Of a stretch of 64,000 bases of DNA, positions 36,392 to 48,452 are shown piece after piece. The stretch is from positions 1,488,001 to 1,552,000 of the forward strand of contig JASBNA010000002.1 in assembly GCA_038087015.1 (NCBI GenBank), in the 5' to 3' direction. The notes below the pieces were generated by a model, which saw only the letters and a list, made by a program, of their open reading frames with translations, did not search any database and had not been told where the DNA came from. Position 1 is the stretch's first letter. Each line of letters starts with the position of its first letter. The stretch is from Cerrena zonata. Its lineage: Eukaryota > Basidiomycota > Agaricomycetes > Polyporales > Cerrenaceae. A program made the position numbers and the translations under genes.

Positions 36392-36709
36392 CAATCCATA
36401 GTAATAATGTCAGGGTAACCTTATATCAAAACAGGAAAATGAGGATCGTATGGGGTTAAAACTGGCTAAGAAAAGTGGGGGATGAGATCAATGCGAATAT
36501 CGAGGTTGGGTGCTACTCTAGTAAGTGTGTCGAAAAAAAAAAGAGAATGTAAGCTGAAGTTCAATTCCTTCCTTCCTACCCTAATAGTGAACAGTGAAGA
36601 AAAAAAAGGCATCGATGACGCTTATTAGTCCGGAGCAGCAACGTCAAAACTGAAAATTTTTGGTCCGAGAGAAAGAAAATAATGAAGGTGGTTACACATG
36701 AAAACAAAA
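36392..36709. other. Intergenic between convergent genes, with a poly(A) run
   Basis: Contains an A-run near 36532-36543 and another near 36600. Probably 3' UTRs of both neighbours. No gene seen. Confidence 0.4.
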
Positions 36710-39700
36710 TTACGACCTGCCAGCTTCAGATCTGTCTGAGCCAGCGAGAAGACTATCAAAGAGCCCGGCCGCTGAACTCTCGTTCCGAAGTTGTATCATA
36801 TATACGATCCCAGTTCTCTGACCTTGATCTGACAACTCGATCGCCACACCCGTTTTGCCCACCCGTTCCACACCATCTTCCAAAACAATGGTAGAAATCA
36901 GAGCAGTCTTCTTACTGTTGTCAGCTTCTACCACCAATTGCTTGATATTGGTAGGTGACTCTCGGTACAGCTTCAGCTTTGCAGCGCCCAAGTTCTTCCA
37001 TGTAGCATGTTGTTGCTTGAGGAAGACCTTGCACTTCATCTGAGCAGAGATCGTAGATGTGACGGGACCCATATGTCGGGGCGTCTCTTCCACAGGTGAG
37101 TTCGGCGGACTAGGTTCGACGAATGACACAGCGGTAGACACTGCGCGCATGTTCATCTGAGCAGAAGGAAGTAAGGGACGAGGCTGAGGAGCCTGGAGAC
37201 TAGACAACGAGCCGGATGAACCTGTTCGAGGAAGGAAGTTGAGACGTGGCGGCTGAAGGTCTTCTGGGTATCCCGGCATGGGCGGGGGCATCCCATTGGC
37301 TTGCATTTGCTCGAATTGCGAAGCGAGTGAGCGAGAAGAAGGCGACTTGCGAACACTAGCATATGAACCGTCAGAAGGTGGTCGAGATCCTGTGGGACCA
37401 TTGCTGCCAGAAGCATCCGACATATTGGATGTTCTTGTTCCAGGCATATGTTGCATTGGATGTTGCATCGGAGAAGGCGCAGGACGGGACGGAAGACCCA
37501 TTGGAGGGCCCCCAGGACCTCTGTACGCGTTACTGGTACCTCGAGGAGGAGGTAGAATGTTACTAGGTCCTGGTGGTGGTTGCATGTTCATGATTTGTCC
37601 AGGTCCGAAAGAAGGAGGTGCCATAACTTGTCCGGGGCCAAATCCGGGGCCTGGAACAATTTGGCCAGGATTGAAGGAAGAACCAGGACCAAGACCACCA
37701 CCCGTTGAGCTACTACGTGTAGGGAACCCAGGTCCGGGTGGTGGTGGATTGGGAGACATTCGAGGATCTTGGCCAAGCCCCATCCTTGACATACCGTCCA
37801 TAATTCCTGGTCCCAGAGGTGGCGACGTCACACGGCCATTCTGAAGTGCACCTGGAGACAATGTCCGAGATGGCGGACTCATACTGCTTGTACGCTGAGG
37901 AATATTAGGGCCATCATCGTGCATGGGAGAGCGCGAGTTGAACTCCAAGGTGTGGACGGGGATCTCGGCATTCCATTGGATCCAGGAAGGCTAGGAACAG
38001 GTGGAGGAGGTTGACCGTTTCTCGGAGCTGGCAACACTATATAATCGTTTTAGCGAATAGACTTGAAATGTTCTGAAGAAAAGATCTTACTATTTGCACC
38101 AGCATCAATACACTCGCGGAATTCATAAACCAGTCTGTCGCGAAGCTGAGGGGAATCCGCTCTCAGGATTAAAGTTTCCTTCCGTAGGATGGTAACGGCC
38201 AACTCGGTATCTATAAAAGACTTGTTATTGAACCGAATCAAACTCAAATGGTAGAAAACATACCAGAGCCATCAACGGGAGCGACACGCAAATGTTTACC
38301 AGCCAGTGGGGGATATAAGAGCCACATATCAGGTCCATCCGGTCCGAAACGAGAGAATTCCTCTCTGGACATTCGTTCACAAATCAAGAGGAGGTCGGTT
38401 AGTATGAAAATGTGACCACGTTCTTGGGTGACCTGGATCCCTGTAGAACGTGGAATTAGATTAAAGACAGCGTCCGCGGATATACGCAATTCTCGGGTAT
38501 AAGGCAATGTAGGTGGGGATATTTGAAGCCGTACTTGCTATAAAGGGGAGACCATAGATGAGAATCACAACGAAGCAAATACAGATTTGAGTGTACCTTC
38601 GGAGTCATGGTAAAAATATCTAATGTACGCTCGGTCGATAGACGGCGCTCCAAATCGTTGATAGTAGCTCTCATCGAAGAAACAGGACTTCTGCCTTCTG
38701 AAGCAGAAGTGGGAGCAGTCTCTTGCGAGAGTCGTCCACTATATCCTGGTAAGCATTGTTATGAATATAGTCAAATGGATTACTTACCCGCTAGTGAAGC
38801 TACCGGCATTCGTGGAATCACTACCTCGGTTTGGGGTAGGGTCTGGCGGGAAATTATTCTTCAAAGCATTCCCATTGCTATCTCGAACTCTCATGTCTAC
38901 CACGACTTCGTCTTCATCATCTTGTGGTGGAGGAGCAGGAGGAGCTATTGGTCCGTAATTGACGCCAATTTCCAAACCTCCCCGTTGTTCCAAAGTCGCA
39001 AGCAACGAATCAAGTTTGTCCAAAGCGCCTGTAAGTAAGCGATGGTCGCTACGCCCAGGTTGCGTGCTCTTCAGTAATCGCCCGTAGAGCTTCTTGTAGT
39101 ATTTCAGACGGTCTCTAGGGAGGATGAATAGATCATCAAGAGTCCAGAGAGGAGGTTCGGCCGGGTGAGGGTCTGCTGATGGAGGAAGAGGTGGAGGAAT
39201 TGAGGAAGAGAATATAGCAAGTGTGGTCTTCAGCTTGGCGTTTGATTGTACTGGATCCCATCTGTCAAATCCAGCGCAAAAGTTGGAAACATAAGTGGTG
39301 TATGGAGTTTCGAGGTCATCAATCTAATTGGAAAAGTCGGTAAATGCGCTTTCATTGAGTTTACTCCACTAACCCATCTCATGAGCAGATCTCCAAGCGC
39401 TTTTGGAGAAGAAGGATTGGTGCCGATCTCTTTCAATTTCTGAGCGGCAGGTAAGGGACTAAAAGATTCACGTAAATGCGTCATAGACATACCGCCAACA
39501 AAGTGCGGTTAGCCCTGTATACGGCTTCCACACTCCTGAACATAGTGTCCAGTTCGGGTGGTGGTAAGTTTGAGCGAGACCATGCAGCTGCTACTTTCTG
39601 TGCAACAAAACCACAACATGAGCCGATATTAGGAAAACAGGCGCGCTGGGCATGCATACTCTTATAATTCCTGTAAGTAGTTCGACGTATATTTTCTCGG

Positions 39701-40097
39701 TTTCCACGAGATCGGTCAAGGGATTGGTCTTCTTTGGTTTGGGCTCGGCAGATGGTGAAGGAGGAGCGGGAGCTATGACTCCAACAGGGGATATGGGAGT
39801 AATAGGTTGTACGGAGAGGCCTGGTTATAGATCGAGGTAAGAACGACACGGGTATAACGGGTAGAATAGGTCAATACCAAAATCGTTTGGACTCAGTGCA
39901 CCGGAAGTGTTGATAGGAGGTCCTCGGAAGGCATTATGCGAGCCATTGGCCTGGTGGTCATGGACAATCTTTGGAGGAGGAAGGGGCGATGTCGTTGCAT
40001 TGTCATGATCTGGAGGAGGTACTGGCGGTAGTTTGTCGTCTCGAAATGGCGGAGGGAGGGGTTTTGAGCCCGGAGAAGAGAGGTCCGCCGAGTTCAT
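36710..40097 (-). CDS. DH-PH domain Rho guanine-nucleotide exchange factor
   Basis: A multi-exon gene (first exons 40097-39878, 39820-39660, 39597-39493, then 39439 onward). A Pro-rich N terminus is followed by a DH domain: LTDLVETEKIYVELLTGI, AAWSRSNLPPPELDTMFRSV, LLMRWIDDLETPYTTYVSNF, DRLKYYKKLYGRLLKST. A PH domain comes next (TRELRISADAVFNLIP, RGHIFILTDLLLICERM, LVYEFRECIDAG). A long Pro/Gly-rich linker (PNPPPPGPGFPTRSS) leads to a second C-terminal PH-like region (KCKVFLKQQHATWKNLGAAK, IVYMIQLRNESSAAGLFDSL). It should activate a Rho-family GTPase; the Rac 7 kb away is a possible but unproved substrate. The junction near 37930-37990 between the PH domain and linker changes frame and is not resolved. 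The ATG 40097 was chosen; one at 40199 is in frame. Confidence 0.82.
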
Positions 40098-40827
40098 CTG
40101 CTCGATGCGTAGAGAAAGAAAGAAAGGAACGTGTGGATGAAGGAGGGCAAGACGGAAGAAAAGCAACGCCTGGTGAAGCGAAACGATGCAGTCCACCACT
40201 CAGTCTCTCTCATCCTACCAATGCTCGGCGCATCCCTCGCTACAATCGCTTATGTAAGCGCCCTCCTTCCTCTTGGCTTCATGTTTCGAGCCATCTCTAC
40301 CTCTCTTCATCCACGTTCATTCTCGCATCTGATTTATCAATATCGCACTTTTTATGCGTGCAAAAAACAAGGCTTCATTCAACCCAGAATCTGCATACAC
40401 CACGGTAGTAATTTTGGACCCTCTCATTGCAAAAAGGGACGATCATTCAGCCGAGTCGCGGCATAATTGAAATCGTGTAAACTTCACAACTCTATCGACA
40501 CGCCGAGACCCTTCGCAGCCGCCTTATACGTATACTCTTGTTCCTAATTCCCTATGCAGCATGTTCTTTATGTCAACTATGTGTGTTTTGTCCATGCGTG
40601 AAACCAGTTTTTCTGTCCATGGGACGTCAGTGGGAACCCGAACCGAGTAGGCGTTGCGTTGTCCGAGTTCATCGATACCCCAGTTTGGTGTTGCCATGTT
40701 GATATATATTTATTGCGATCACGTTCTTACGATTTCGAACGACGTCATCCTGCCGTTTCATACCTTGACCATTATGCACCAATAAGCTGAACTGAAACTC
40801 TCTATATACACTTCATAAACATCGACA
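40098..40827. other. Divergent promoter region
   Basis: About 730 bases between the RhoGEF and the next plus gene. A TATA-like CTATATACAC at 40801-40810 sits just before ATG 40828. Overlapping plus frames at 39971-40466 are shadows and leader sequence. Confidence 0.45.
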
Positions 40828-41823
40828 ATGTCTCAGGGACCGAACGCAGTTCAATGGCTTGACACCACCTTTAAATCCCCCGAAAGAACCGCAGAACTCC
40901 TGCGTCCCGACCTTGAGTCAGGCTTGATCACACCAAATGACTACCGCACTGCTGTAGCATTCCTTCCTGGGCCCCATCGATATTACCCAGTAAGTGCTTG
41001 GCCTACGCTACCACTATCGTGCTCTCATCTTTGAGGGTTCTGAAGGTCATTTACAGTGCGACTTCTACTGCAGCCTTCGCTGGATTCGTGAAGCTCAGAC
41101 GGTGGCAGCTCACTTCACCACGAATCTTCGCACTCGGCTTCGTCTCCAACTTTGCCGGTTTAATCTGGGGACAGATTGAACGTGCAAGAGTGCATTATCG
41201 GTTTGCTCATCAACTCGAAAACCCGACTGGCTTCTCACAAGCGTTGCAAAATGTTAACATGAGGACAGGCGGGAAGGAACCTCTTCGCTGGGCACTTCCC
41301 GGAGCCGATAGAGATTTATTGCAACGGGGCTTGACGGAGCCAGGAACAATGGGTGAAGAAGGTCGGTCTCATGAAGACGAATGGGCGAAAGAACCTACTG
41401 GTATCCCTTCTGACGTTTCACAGACCAGTCATTCGTCATCAAGTAAGTCCATTTCACGTCATATAGTCCCCGGTTATCCGACACGCAGCTATTCTAACGC
41501 CTTCAAACCTATTGTAACCAGGTACGAACCCGCCAAACACGTCAGGATCCACAGCTGCTACGCAAACTTCGCGTAATGCTACCAAATGGGATGAGATACG
41601 TGCCGCCAACGCCCGCGGGGCACAGAATTCGGCTTGGGATGTTCTTCGTCAACAACACGAGCGGGAACGAATGCTTGAAAGACAACAGCAACAACAACGA
41701 AGTTCTGACAATGGCAGCTTTGCTTCTCCTCCCTCTACGAGATACTCTGATGATGATCGTGCGAGGGAGCAGGCACGGTTTGACGCTATGTTGGAGGCGG
41801 AACGGAGGATGTCAAGAGAATAA
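40828..41823 (+). CDS. Small membrane-associated conserved protein, 286 aa
   Basis: Exons 40828-40989, 41046-41442 and 41522-41823 give 286 residues. The N terminus (AVQWLDTTFKSPERTAELL) is followed by two moderately hydrophobic segments, VIYSATSTAAFAGFVKL and IFALGFVSNFAGLIWGQ. These are compatible with a hairpin in a membrane, perhaps mitochondrial. The C-terminal half is charged and Gln-rich (RQQHERERMLERQQQQQ) and probably helical. An OCIA-domain-like protein is one possibility; I do not recognise it firmly. No function is assigned. Confidence 0.68.
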
Positions 41824-42605
41824 TTATCGATGTATAATCATTGTTAATAATCGTGCACTGGTGTCGGGGATGCAGGAGAAGGAAGAAGTTGGCGGTAATA
41901 AATCGATGGCATTTGACATGCCGATGTTGAAGCTCTGCCACTCATACCTTTTAACTCTAATGCTGAATTGTGCTGAGTACTATCAAGGAAAGAACTTCAT
42001 ATTCCATATTTGAGAACCCATTTGTCTATTGAGTCTATCCCCTAGATCACCGTCAGGGCAGCTTATGCTGTGCAATTCATCCTAAGATGCAATGAGTATA
42101 TGGTGATCAACGTTCACGGAATTTGAGGCTCTGCCACCACAAACCTTCTCTTCTTTCCAGTTCTACCAAACCCCTGCTACAGGTTCAAGCAACTGCACTC
42201 GGGCACCTCGGAGAACGGGTTGCCTTTAGGTTCTCCGTCGGCGATCTTCTCCCTCGAAGGGAAACAGAGTTTTCCAGAAGTGAACAACGACAGTGACCGA
42301 AATGACTGATAGACATGTATGTTTCCGAATTCCGAAACCAAAGTTCCCAAGAAGAACATGCCTAAGTTCTATTAATGGGACACTACTACTTGTTCTAGAC
42401 AAGGAAAGAGTTGAGAAAAAAACGGTACAAACACATTTCCATATGGTAACAACCGATATTCCAATCAAAAAAGCTACATGATACAGAGAAGAACCGGAGT
42501 AGTTAGAGAGATAGAGAGCGAGTCAAAAAGTTCTGCATGAAGCACGACAACAAAGGGGAGTAAGAGATGTAAGAGATACCATAGTCCGAGTCAAAAAGAA
42601 CCAGC
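41824..42605. other. Intergenic between convergent genes
   Basis: About 780 bases without supported coding. Repeated GAGAGATAGAGAG-type words near 42498-42520. Probably 3' UTRs. Confidence 0.4.
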
Positions 42606-45605
42606 TCAATGAGGATAAGTAGGTCGAGCGTGACCATATAAAGCACTTGGAGATATACCACTATTTGGCATACGAACATCTTTACCAGAGGCCCACCCCG
42701 CCAACATACTTGCAGAAGCGGATGAATGAGATTGGTGACTCAAAGACGAAGACATAGAAGAAGGACCCATCGTTCCCCCGGAGAGGCCACCTATCGAATT
42801 GGGTGATGTCACTGAACCCTCTTCGTCAAAATGCCTTCCATCAGGTAGGGGTGTATCAATAGGATCTTGTTGTACCGCTCCGCTACCGTCTTTGGAGAAG
42901 AGTGTAGTATGTGAGAACGGGTAAAGAGGTACGCCGACTTCGAGTGGTTGCATTTGCGATGTCATTCGTACGATTTCTGTCATGAGCCCCTGGAGTAATT
43001 TCTCCTGACGAGCTGTAAAACACCGTGTGAGTCGCCGAGACCCGAAAGATGATGATACGATGATCAGTGAGAACTTACTGCCAATAGGTGACCGGGAGCC
43101 ATATGATAACATAGCCCATCTGTATTACAATTACAAGAATATGTCAATCCAAAGGTTATACGAAAAAGGATAAACGGTTAGTGCTCACCGAAGCAAGTTA
43201 ATTTCACCCCACACTGTCGACTCTCGGGACGTATCGTTGATTTCAATGAAATACTTGCATAGCTGAATTTGAACAACCGCAGCTAGGTACCAGCATATCT
43301 AGAATAGAAGACAACCAACGTCAGAAATCAAGATTAACCTCAAACCAAGGACGCTAGGTAGCCGAGTGACGTACTGTGACAAATGGATGTAACCGAGTAA
43401 TGTCGAGAGAAGTCTCGGAAAGCTTGTAATAGGCCGCAAGAATAGAACGAGTTGCGTTCACACAACGAAGGGTGGAAACGTTTTGTGGGTCGCTGAAATT
43501 CACATATGCATTGTGCAATGTGATCGTGGCACTACATGTCAAATGTCAGATATGTCAACAGAAGAATTAATGAGAGTGACGCAGGTGTGTTATGCAAATA
43601 ACACTTACGCGTGCGGAACAAGATGCGCCATGTATAAGTCAGTATCTAACGATCCATCGTCCATGACGCCTAGATGCTTGAACTCGGGGGGAAAACTGTT
43701 GATGAAACCACCGTTCACCAGTTCATCAAGCTCCTCGAATCCCGGAACAGTGTATGGGTTCGAAACCTTAATCGGGCTAATGTTTGCTCGAAGGTTACTA
43801 CGGGTGTTGTGATCTGTCACACGTCCAAATAACATAACTGCCTTGAGGTAGAGCAAGAACGAATCAGTATAAGCCAGCGGGTGTCGTGTGAATAGATCAG
43901 GGCTAGCCAAGTCTTGCGGATTGCTGGTAATGTTTGTCTGAGTGGGGTAAGATTCAGCGCCGTGATCTTAGTATTCATAAGCTAGGTGATGTCCAGTTTA
44001 GACTTACGTCGTTCTCAAAATCCACACATCGCAATGGAAGCTCAGTTCCGATATCCCGTTCGTCAACCCCATGTAGCCAACCACCTACTGATACTATTCT
44101 GTCAAACATGATCGTCATCCACCATGTTCGTCGACGGCCTTCTAGCTCTTTGAAATCTTTGGGCGGCGCCAGATAGGCTCCCGGTGAGTTTGGGCCCCTG
44201 CGATGAGAAAGTACCGGGGTAATTTAAGCGCAAGGGGACTGCAACGCGGGTTTGGAAACCTGCAAATATCCAGACTTCGACCCAACGGCCTTCTTGATAG
44301 AAGTACCAAGATAGTAGGATACACGCTTGCATCACGGGGAAGATATCCTGCCCAGTGGCCATAGTCCTATCAATGTATGTTCTAGTCTTGCTGACGTGAA
44401 ATTCTGCGAAGCGATCACGTCGAGAGCCATCAGGGGAGGTGACAATGTCATGTGACGACCATCGTGAAGCAGATGCGCACTGTGAGACCATTCAAAGAAC
44501 CAGTCAACTGAGCTGTAATCTGTCAACTTACGATAGCATGAAGGACTGCGGAATGCGGGAAGTTTGCGTCTTTGGGATGAAGGCTTAGAGAAGCTAGGAA
44601 AGCAGGTCGGTGAAGCACGCGGGAACCGCATGGATCACATCTGAAGAAGACGTCGATGCTGGAGGAAGCTGTCAGTATTTGAGGTACCTGATAAATGCAG
44701 TATCGCCTCACTAATGGTTCAGTACGTCAGGATTTGGAAGGTCAGGATCCCAACCCGAGAACAGCATTTCCCCGCCGCTGGCACCTGCAGGTTGACGCAA
44801 TTCGGGACTTCCTGTAGAGCCTCGATAGAGTGATTCGGGACTACTGGTAGAGAACTGTTTCGTCCCCATATCAAGGGATGCTTGAGGAAGAACGATACCG
44901 TTGCCATTAGGACTAGCTGCGGGGCTTTTACCTGGTGAATTAGACAGGGCGGAGCCAACTCGAGCATGGCTGGGTATGTAATAACGTGAAGGAGATTCTG
45001 ATCGTGAATTGAATGTTCTACTTTCGTTCAGCTGAGTCTTTAGTTGTGCTGTAAGGAAGATCAGGGTAGGCAGTGTACTAGCAACGAGTGAGAGATGCAG
45101 ACGTACATATTTGGTCTTCTAGCATTCGAATTTTATCTGCGGGATCGACGTCGGGAGCAATGGGTAGTCCTTCTACAGGATCGTAGGAGCATTGCGGCTC
45201 CGTTGGGTGCCTGAATGGTAGTAAATATGTGAATAAAGTGAACAGAGTAACGTTGGGCCTGATTAGACATACGCGTAGCCGACGGGAGGCGGGACGCTAA
45301 TGACAGCTTGCCATTGTCTATGAAGCGAGTTTAGTGCTTGAAGGAGCTGTGAATATAATGAGTGCTAACTTGACGCAAGTTCCACAGTGCGGTCGTGCGG
45401 CGTCACATTTCTATGATAGCCATAAGGTAAGAACATAACAGCAGAATGAGCGGAGAGTGCTTACTAGTTTGCGTTTTCTGCAGGAAAGACACGCCTGATG
45501 TGTAAATTCGGGATCAGGTCAGCGGCATGAGGGACATGGAGCAAAGCATACCTGGTTCCTGCGTAGAGCAGGTCGGGAGCTAGAGCCACTTGTGGCTTTA
45601 GGCAT
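42606..45605 (-). CDS. Zn2Cys6 transcription factor with fungal_trans domain (copy 1)
   Basis: First exons 45605-45552, 45494-45465, 45410-45370 and 45317-45273 encode a Zn2Cys6 cluster: ACLSCRKRKL, KCDAARPHCGTCVKQW, then PQCSYDPVEGL. The spacing is C-x2-C-x6-C-x6-C-x2-C-x23-C, with a much longer last loop than the usual 6-9. A coiled coil (KIRMLEDQI) follows, then the fungal_trans regulatory domain (IDVFFRCDPCGSRVLHRPAF, LRLNYPG, EGRRRTWWMTIMFDRIVS). The C terminus is Ser/Met-rich. It would be a nuclear DNA-binding regulator with unknown targets. It is related in layout and sequence to the gene at 54665. Confidence 0.85.
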
Positions 45606-47073
45606 CGGTGGTAGATGGGAGTCGAGTGGGAAGGGGGAAAGCGATCACAAATTTCGAGAGACCAAAGCGACGGGAGGGAGAGCACTTTGGCTCGAGGAAA
45701 GCTCGGACGCGCGAGGACAGAGCTCAAGTATTGTTGTCTTGGGCTTGAGCCTTAATAACCGCTTAACCAGGGAGTTCATTAGTCGATCTTGTTCCATTCT
45801 CCCACGTGCCATCCTCCAGCCACCCCCACAGACGCCCCCTTTTCTCTCCGCCGACTTCCTCCGCTCTCTCCGGTCCTCCCAAACGAATCCTCACCTCCAG
45901 TTTGCAGCGTCCCGTGTCGTTCTCCCATTCTACGACCTCAACTTCGCGTGCGTTTTTTGAGTCTTCTTGTATAACAACTTGGCAATGATAGGTTAGCCAA
46001 ACCCCGTTTTTCGTCGGTGAATTACGTGCGCCTCCGGCCGTTGCACGGCAACGCTCGGTGACTTTCAGCGAATGGTGCCGAGCCAGTGGGAGGTGTCCGA
46101 TAAAAATCTAACCGGACCCCTGCCAGGCACTTGTCTCGGCCCGCCATGTGGCATCCTCCACTCAACTCTTCCTTCGACAATCCCAACCCGCCGGATCTGT
46201 GCCCAATCTGTGCCTATGCTGCGCTTCTCGATGGAGCACTGGTCTCTGAGTCCACCCTGATCTCATTCGGATCTCTTGCCCTCATCCAGTGTCTCAATTC
46301 CAAACCTTGCTGCACAGCAAATATTTACTCTCGTTCCGAGACAACCTTTCGCAAAGCCCATTGCGATGTAGGAAGACATTGCCCAACTGGGTTAGGCGTC
46401 ACCGTCCAAAACAGACAACCAATCTCCAAACAACTGGTTCTCCGTAGCGAACCTACTTCCATCTTACGACCGCGGCTTTCCGGCTCGTCCTTATCACTTC
46501 TTAGTTTGTAACCTCTCGAGGCTCACGCGGCAGGGAACCATAAATCTGCTGTGTTAGACCCTGGATGGAAGTTGCATTCTCTGCAGACAGTCTACTGCAT
46601 GTCGTACCACTATTGTGGCGACCGGATGGCTTCTACAGCGCCGTCAGTATCACAGTGACGGAAACTCTGCCTCCGGAACAGTCTACGAACGTTCAAAGTT
46701 GCTTCAAAGTGATTCCCAGTTGCTTCATATCCCCTATCATCAAAACAACCGTTACCATCACTTACGTGTTCCCAACTTCTCGAGCGAAAGTCATCCCCAT
46801 ACAATTACCCCAAACTAGCTCGTCAGTTCTCCGTGTGATGGTCAGAAAGATGGTCTCGACAGTCTCTCTCAGTCTATAGCGGTCTATAGAGCAGAAATCT
46901 GAACAACCGAATCTTCGTGCGAAATGTCACTATGGGTACGAGAGATTATATCGTCATGTCTCCTCGTTACAGAGATTGGATACAATTGCATATCGAAGAT
47001 ACAATCTTGGTCTTATGACCTAACATTTCGGGAATGGTATAAATTTTGCCGATCCTTTCAAGGGACTAAGCAC
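45606..47073. other. Gene-poor 1.5 kb
   Basis: Upstream of the copy-1 regulator and downstream of the YjbQ gene. Several plus frames (e.g. 46131-46511, 46565-46879) overlap without splice logic or recognisable domains. CT-rich tracts at 45780-45900 are likely promoter. Could hide a lineage-specific or decayed gene. Confidence 0.35.
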
Positions 47074-48039
47074 TTACAAAATTGTCGCAACCACTCTTCT
47101 GGAATGAGGAGCATGTCGGAACTCCGTAAGATATACCCCTATGAAATGACATAAATTAGCTAGCTGTTTTTCCCTGACAGAAGAAAGAATACCAACCCTG
47201 CCAAGTTCCGAGGTTCAGTCGACCATCTGTAATCGGAATGGAGATGGTGTTCCCAATCAATGACGTCTTTGTATGCGACACCCTGTGAAGTCAACAATAA
47301 TCACGATACACAGCGTATCGAAGACGAAGACGATGGACAAAAAGAAGGATCAGTGTCAGTTCCGAGGGCTGTCCGATAGAGAAAGGGAAATGATCCTACG
47401 AATCACTGTCCAAATGACAAGGGAAAGATCGTCAGTCATGAACAGCCTGATGAACAATAGCGAATATCAAGATCAACGTACTCTGGGCCTTCATCGGTGT
47501 GCAACCAGTCCAAACTCTCTGGCACGATGTTGTCCAAGGCCATGTCCATGTCTGTATATTCCTGTAAGTGCTTGGTGATGTCGGCGAATAGAAGTGAATA
47601 GCAAAGTACCCGTTCGAACGTCTGTGATAACCACGACACAGGTTACAGAAGACACGATACACCAACCCAAACACAAACATCAGCGCGCAATTAGAGCGGT
47701 ATAGCATTCCCCTTTAGGATCAACCTTACTGACCTCGGTCAAAATTCTCGTTAATGGTTAAGGCAGCAGATGTATGTTGGCTGTTGCATTAGCGCGATTT
47801 CCATCAGCACAAGTTGGTCCATCAGAGGAGGCCTAATCCATCTTTGCCTACATGAATAAAAATAGCATCCCAACCTACTCAGAGTCAGCAGACTGAACGA
47901 CATCAGAACATGATCGTGACATGTCAGAGCATACCTGGATGTCGCGGAGACCCGGCTGGATCTGTGCAAGGATTTCTTCGGTGACGAGGTGACATCCTTT
48001 GGCACGTCTGTTCAAAGTGAAAGTCTTTTGCCAACCCAT
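47074..48039 (-). CDS. YjbQ/UPF0047-family protein, 135 aa
   Basis: Seven exons (48039-47935, 47874-47852, 47780-47734, 47621-47610, 47551-47482, 47282-47197, 47138-47074) sum to 136 codons. The product matches the compact YjbQ/UPF0047 family along its length: GWQKTFTLNRRAKGCHLVTE, VGMLFLFIQHTSAALTINEN, RTDMDMALDNIVPESLDWLH, SLIGNTISIPITDGRLNLG, and TWQGVYLTEFRHAPHSRRVV. Bacterial members have been linked to a weak thiamine-phosphate-synthase activity; the fungal role is not known to me. One exon is only 12 bases, and two introns (about 112 and 198 bases) are longer than the local norm. Confidence 0.88.
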
Positions 48040-48452
48040 TTTGTCTGCTCTGTAAAAGCAGTAAAGACCAGGTTAGGACAGTTCAGTAGTATTTGCAGTG
48101 CCATCATTTCCGCTGGGTACTTCTCTCACCGTTGTTAGGAAAACTGTTTGCGATTCGAACAAAGTGTAGAAGGTAGAGATCTGTTACGATTAAAACGGTA
48201 GGAGTAAGTGGTCGTGCGATAAGATTTCAATATCTTGAATATGTTTCCACAACGCCATTACGTCATATATCCGAGTCTGTACGCTGTTTCGGTAAGACTT
48301 TACAATAACTGAAGCCAGACAAAGATGCCCCGAAGGAATAATCAAAATTCATATTCTACAATGTACCGACGCGTGGGTACGATCCGATCGGAGAGCTTGA
48401 AGCAGCAGCCTCAGACATTAACTAGGAAGCACCCAACATATATCACTACACA
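48040..48452. other. Intergenic
   Basis: YjbQ promoter and YTH1 3' flank, both on the minus strand. No other feature recognised. Confidence 0.4.

Noticed and set aside
37278..37844. Plus-strand 188-codon Gly/Pro-rich frame
   Set aside because: Antisense of the Pro/Gly linker of the RhoGEF; no start context or domain.
46131..46511. Plus-strand 126-codon frame with several Cys
   Set aside because: No signal peptide, splice partners or family pattern; surrounding frames overlap randomly. Kept only as part of a gene-poor stretch.
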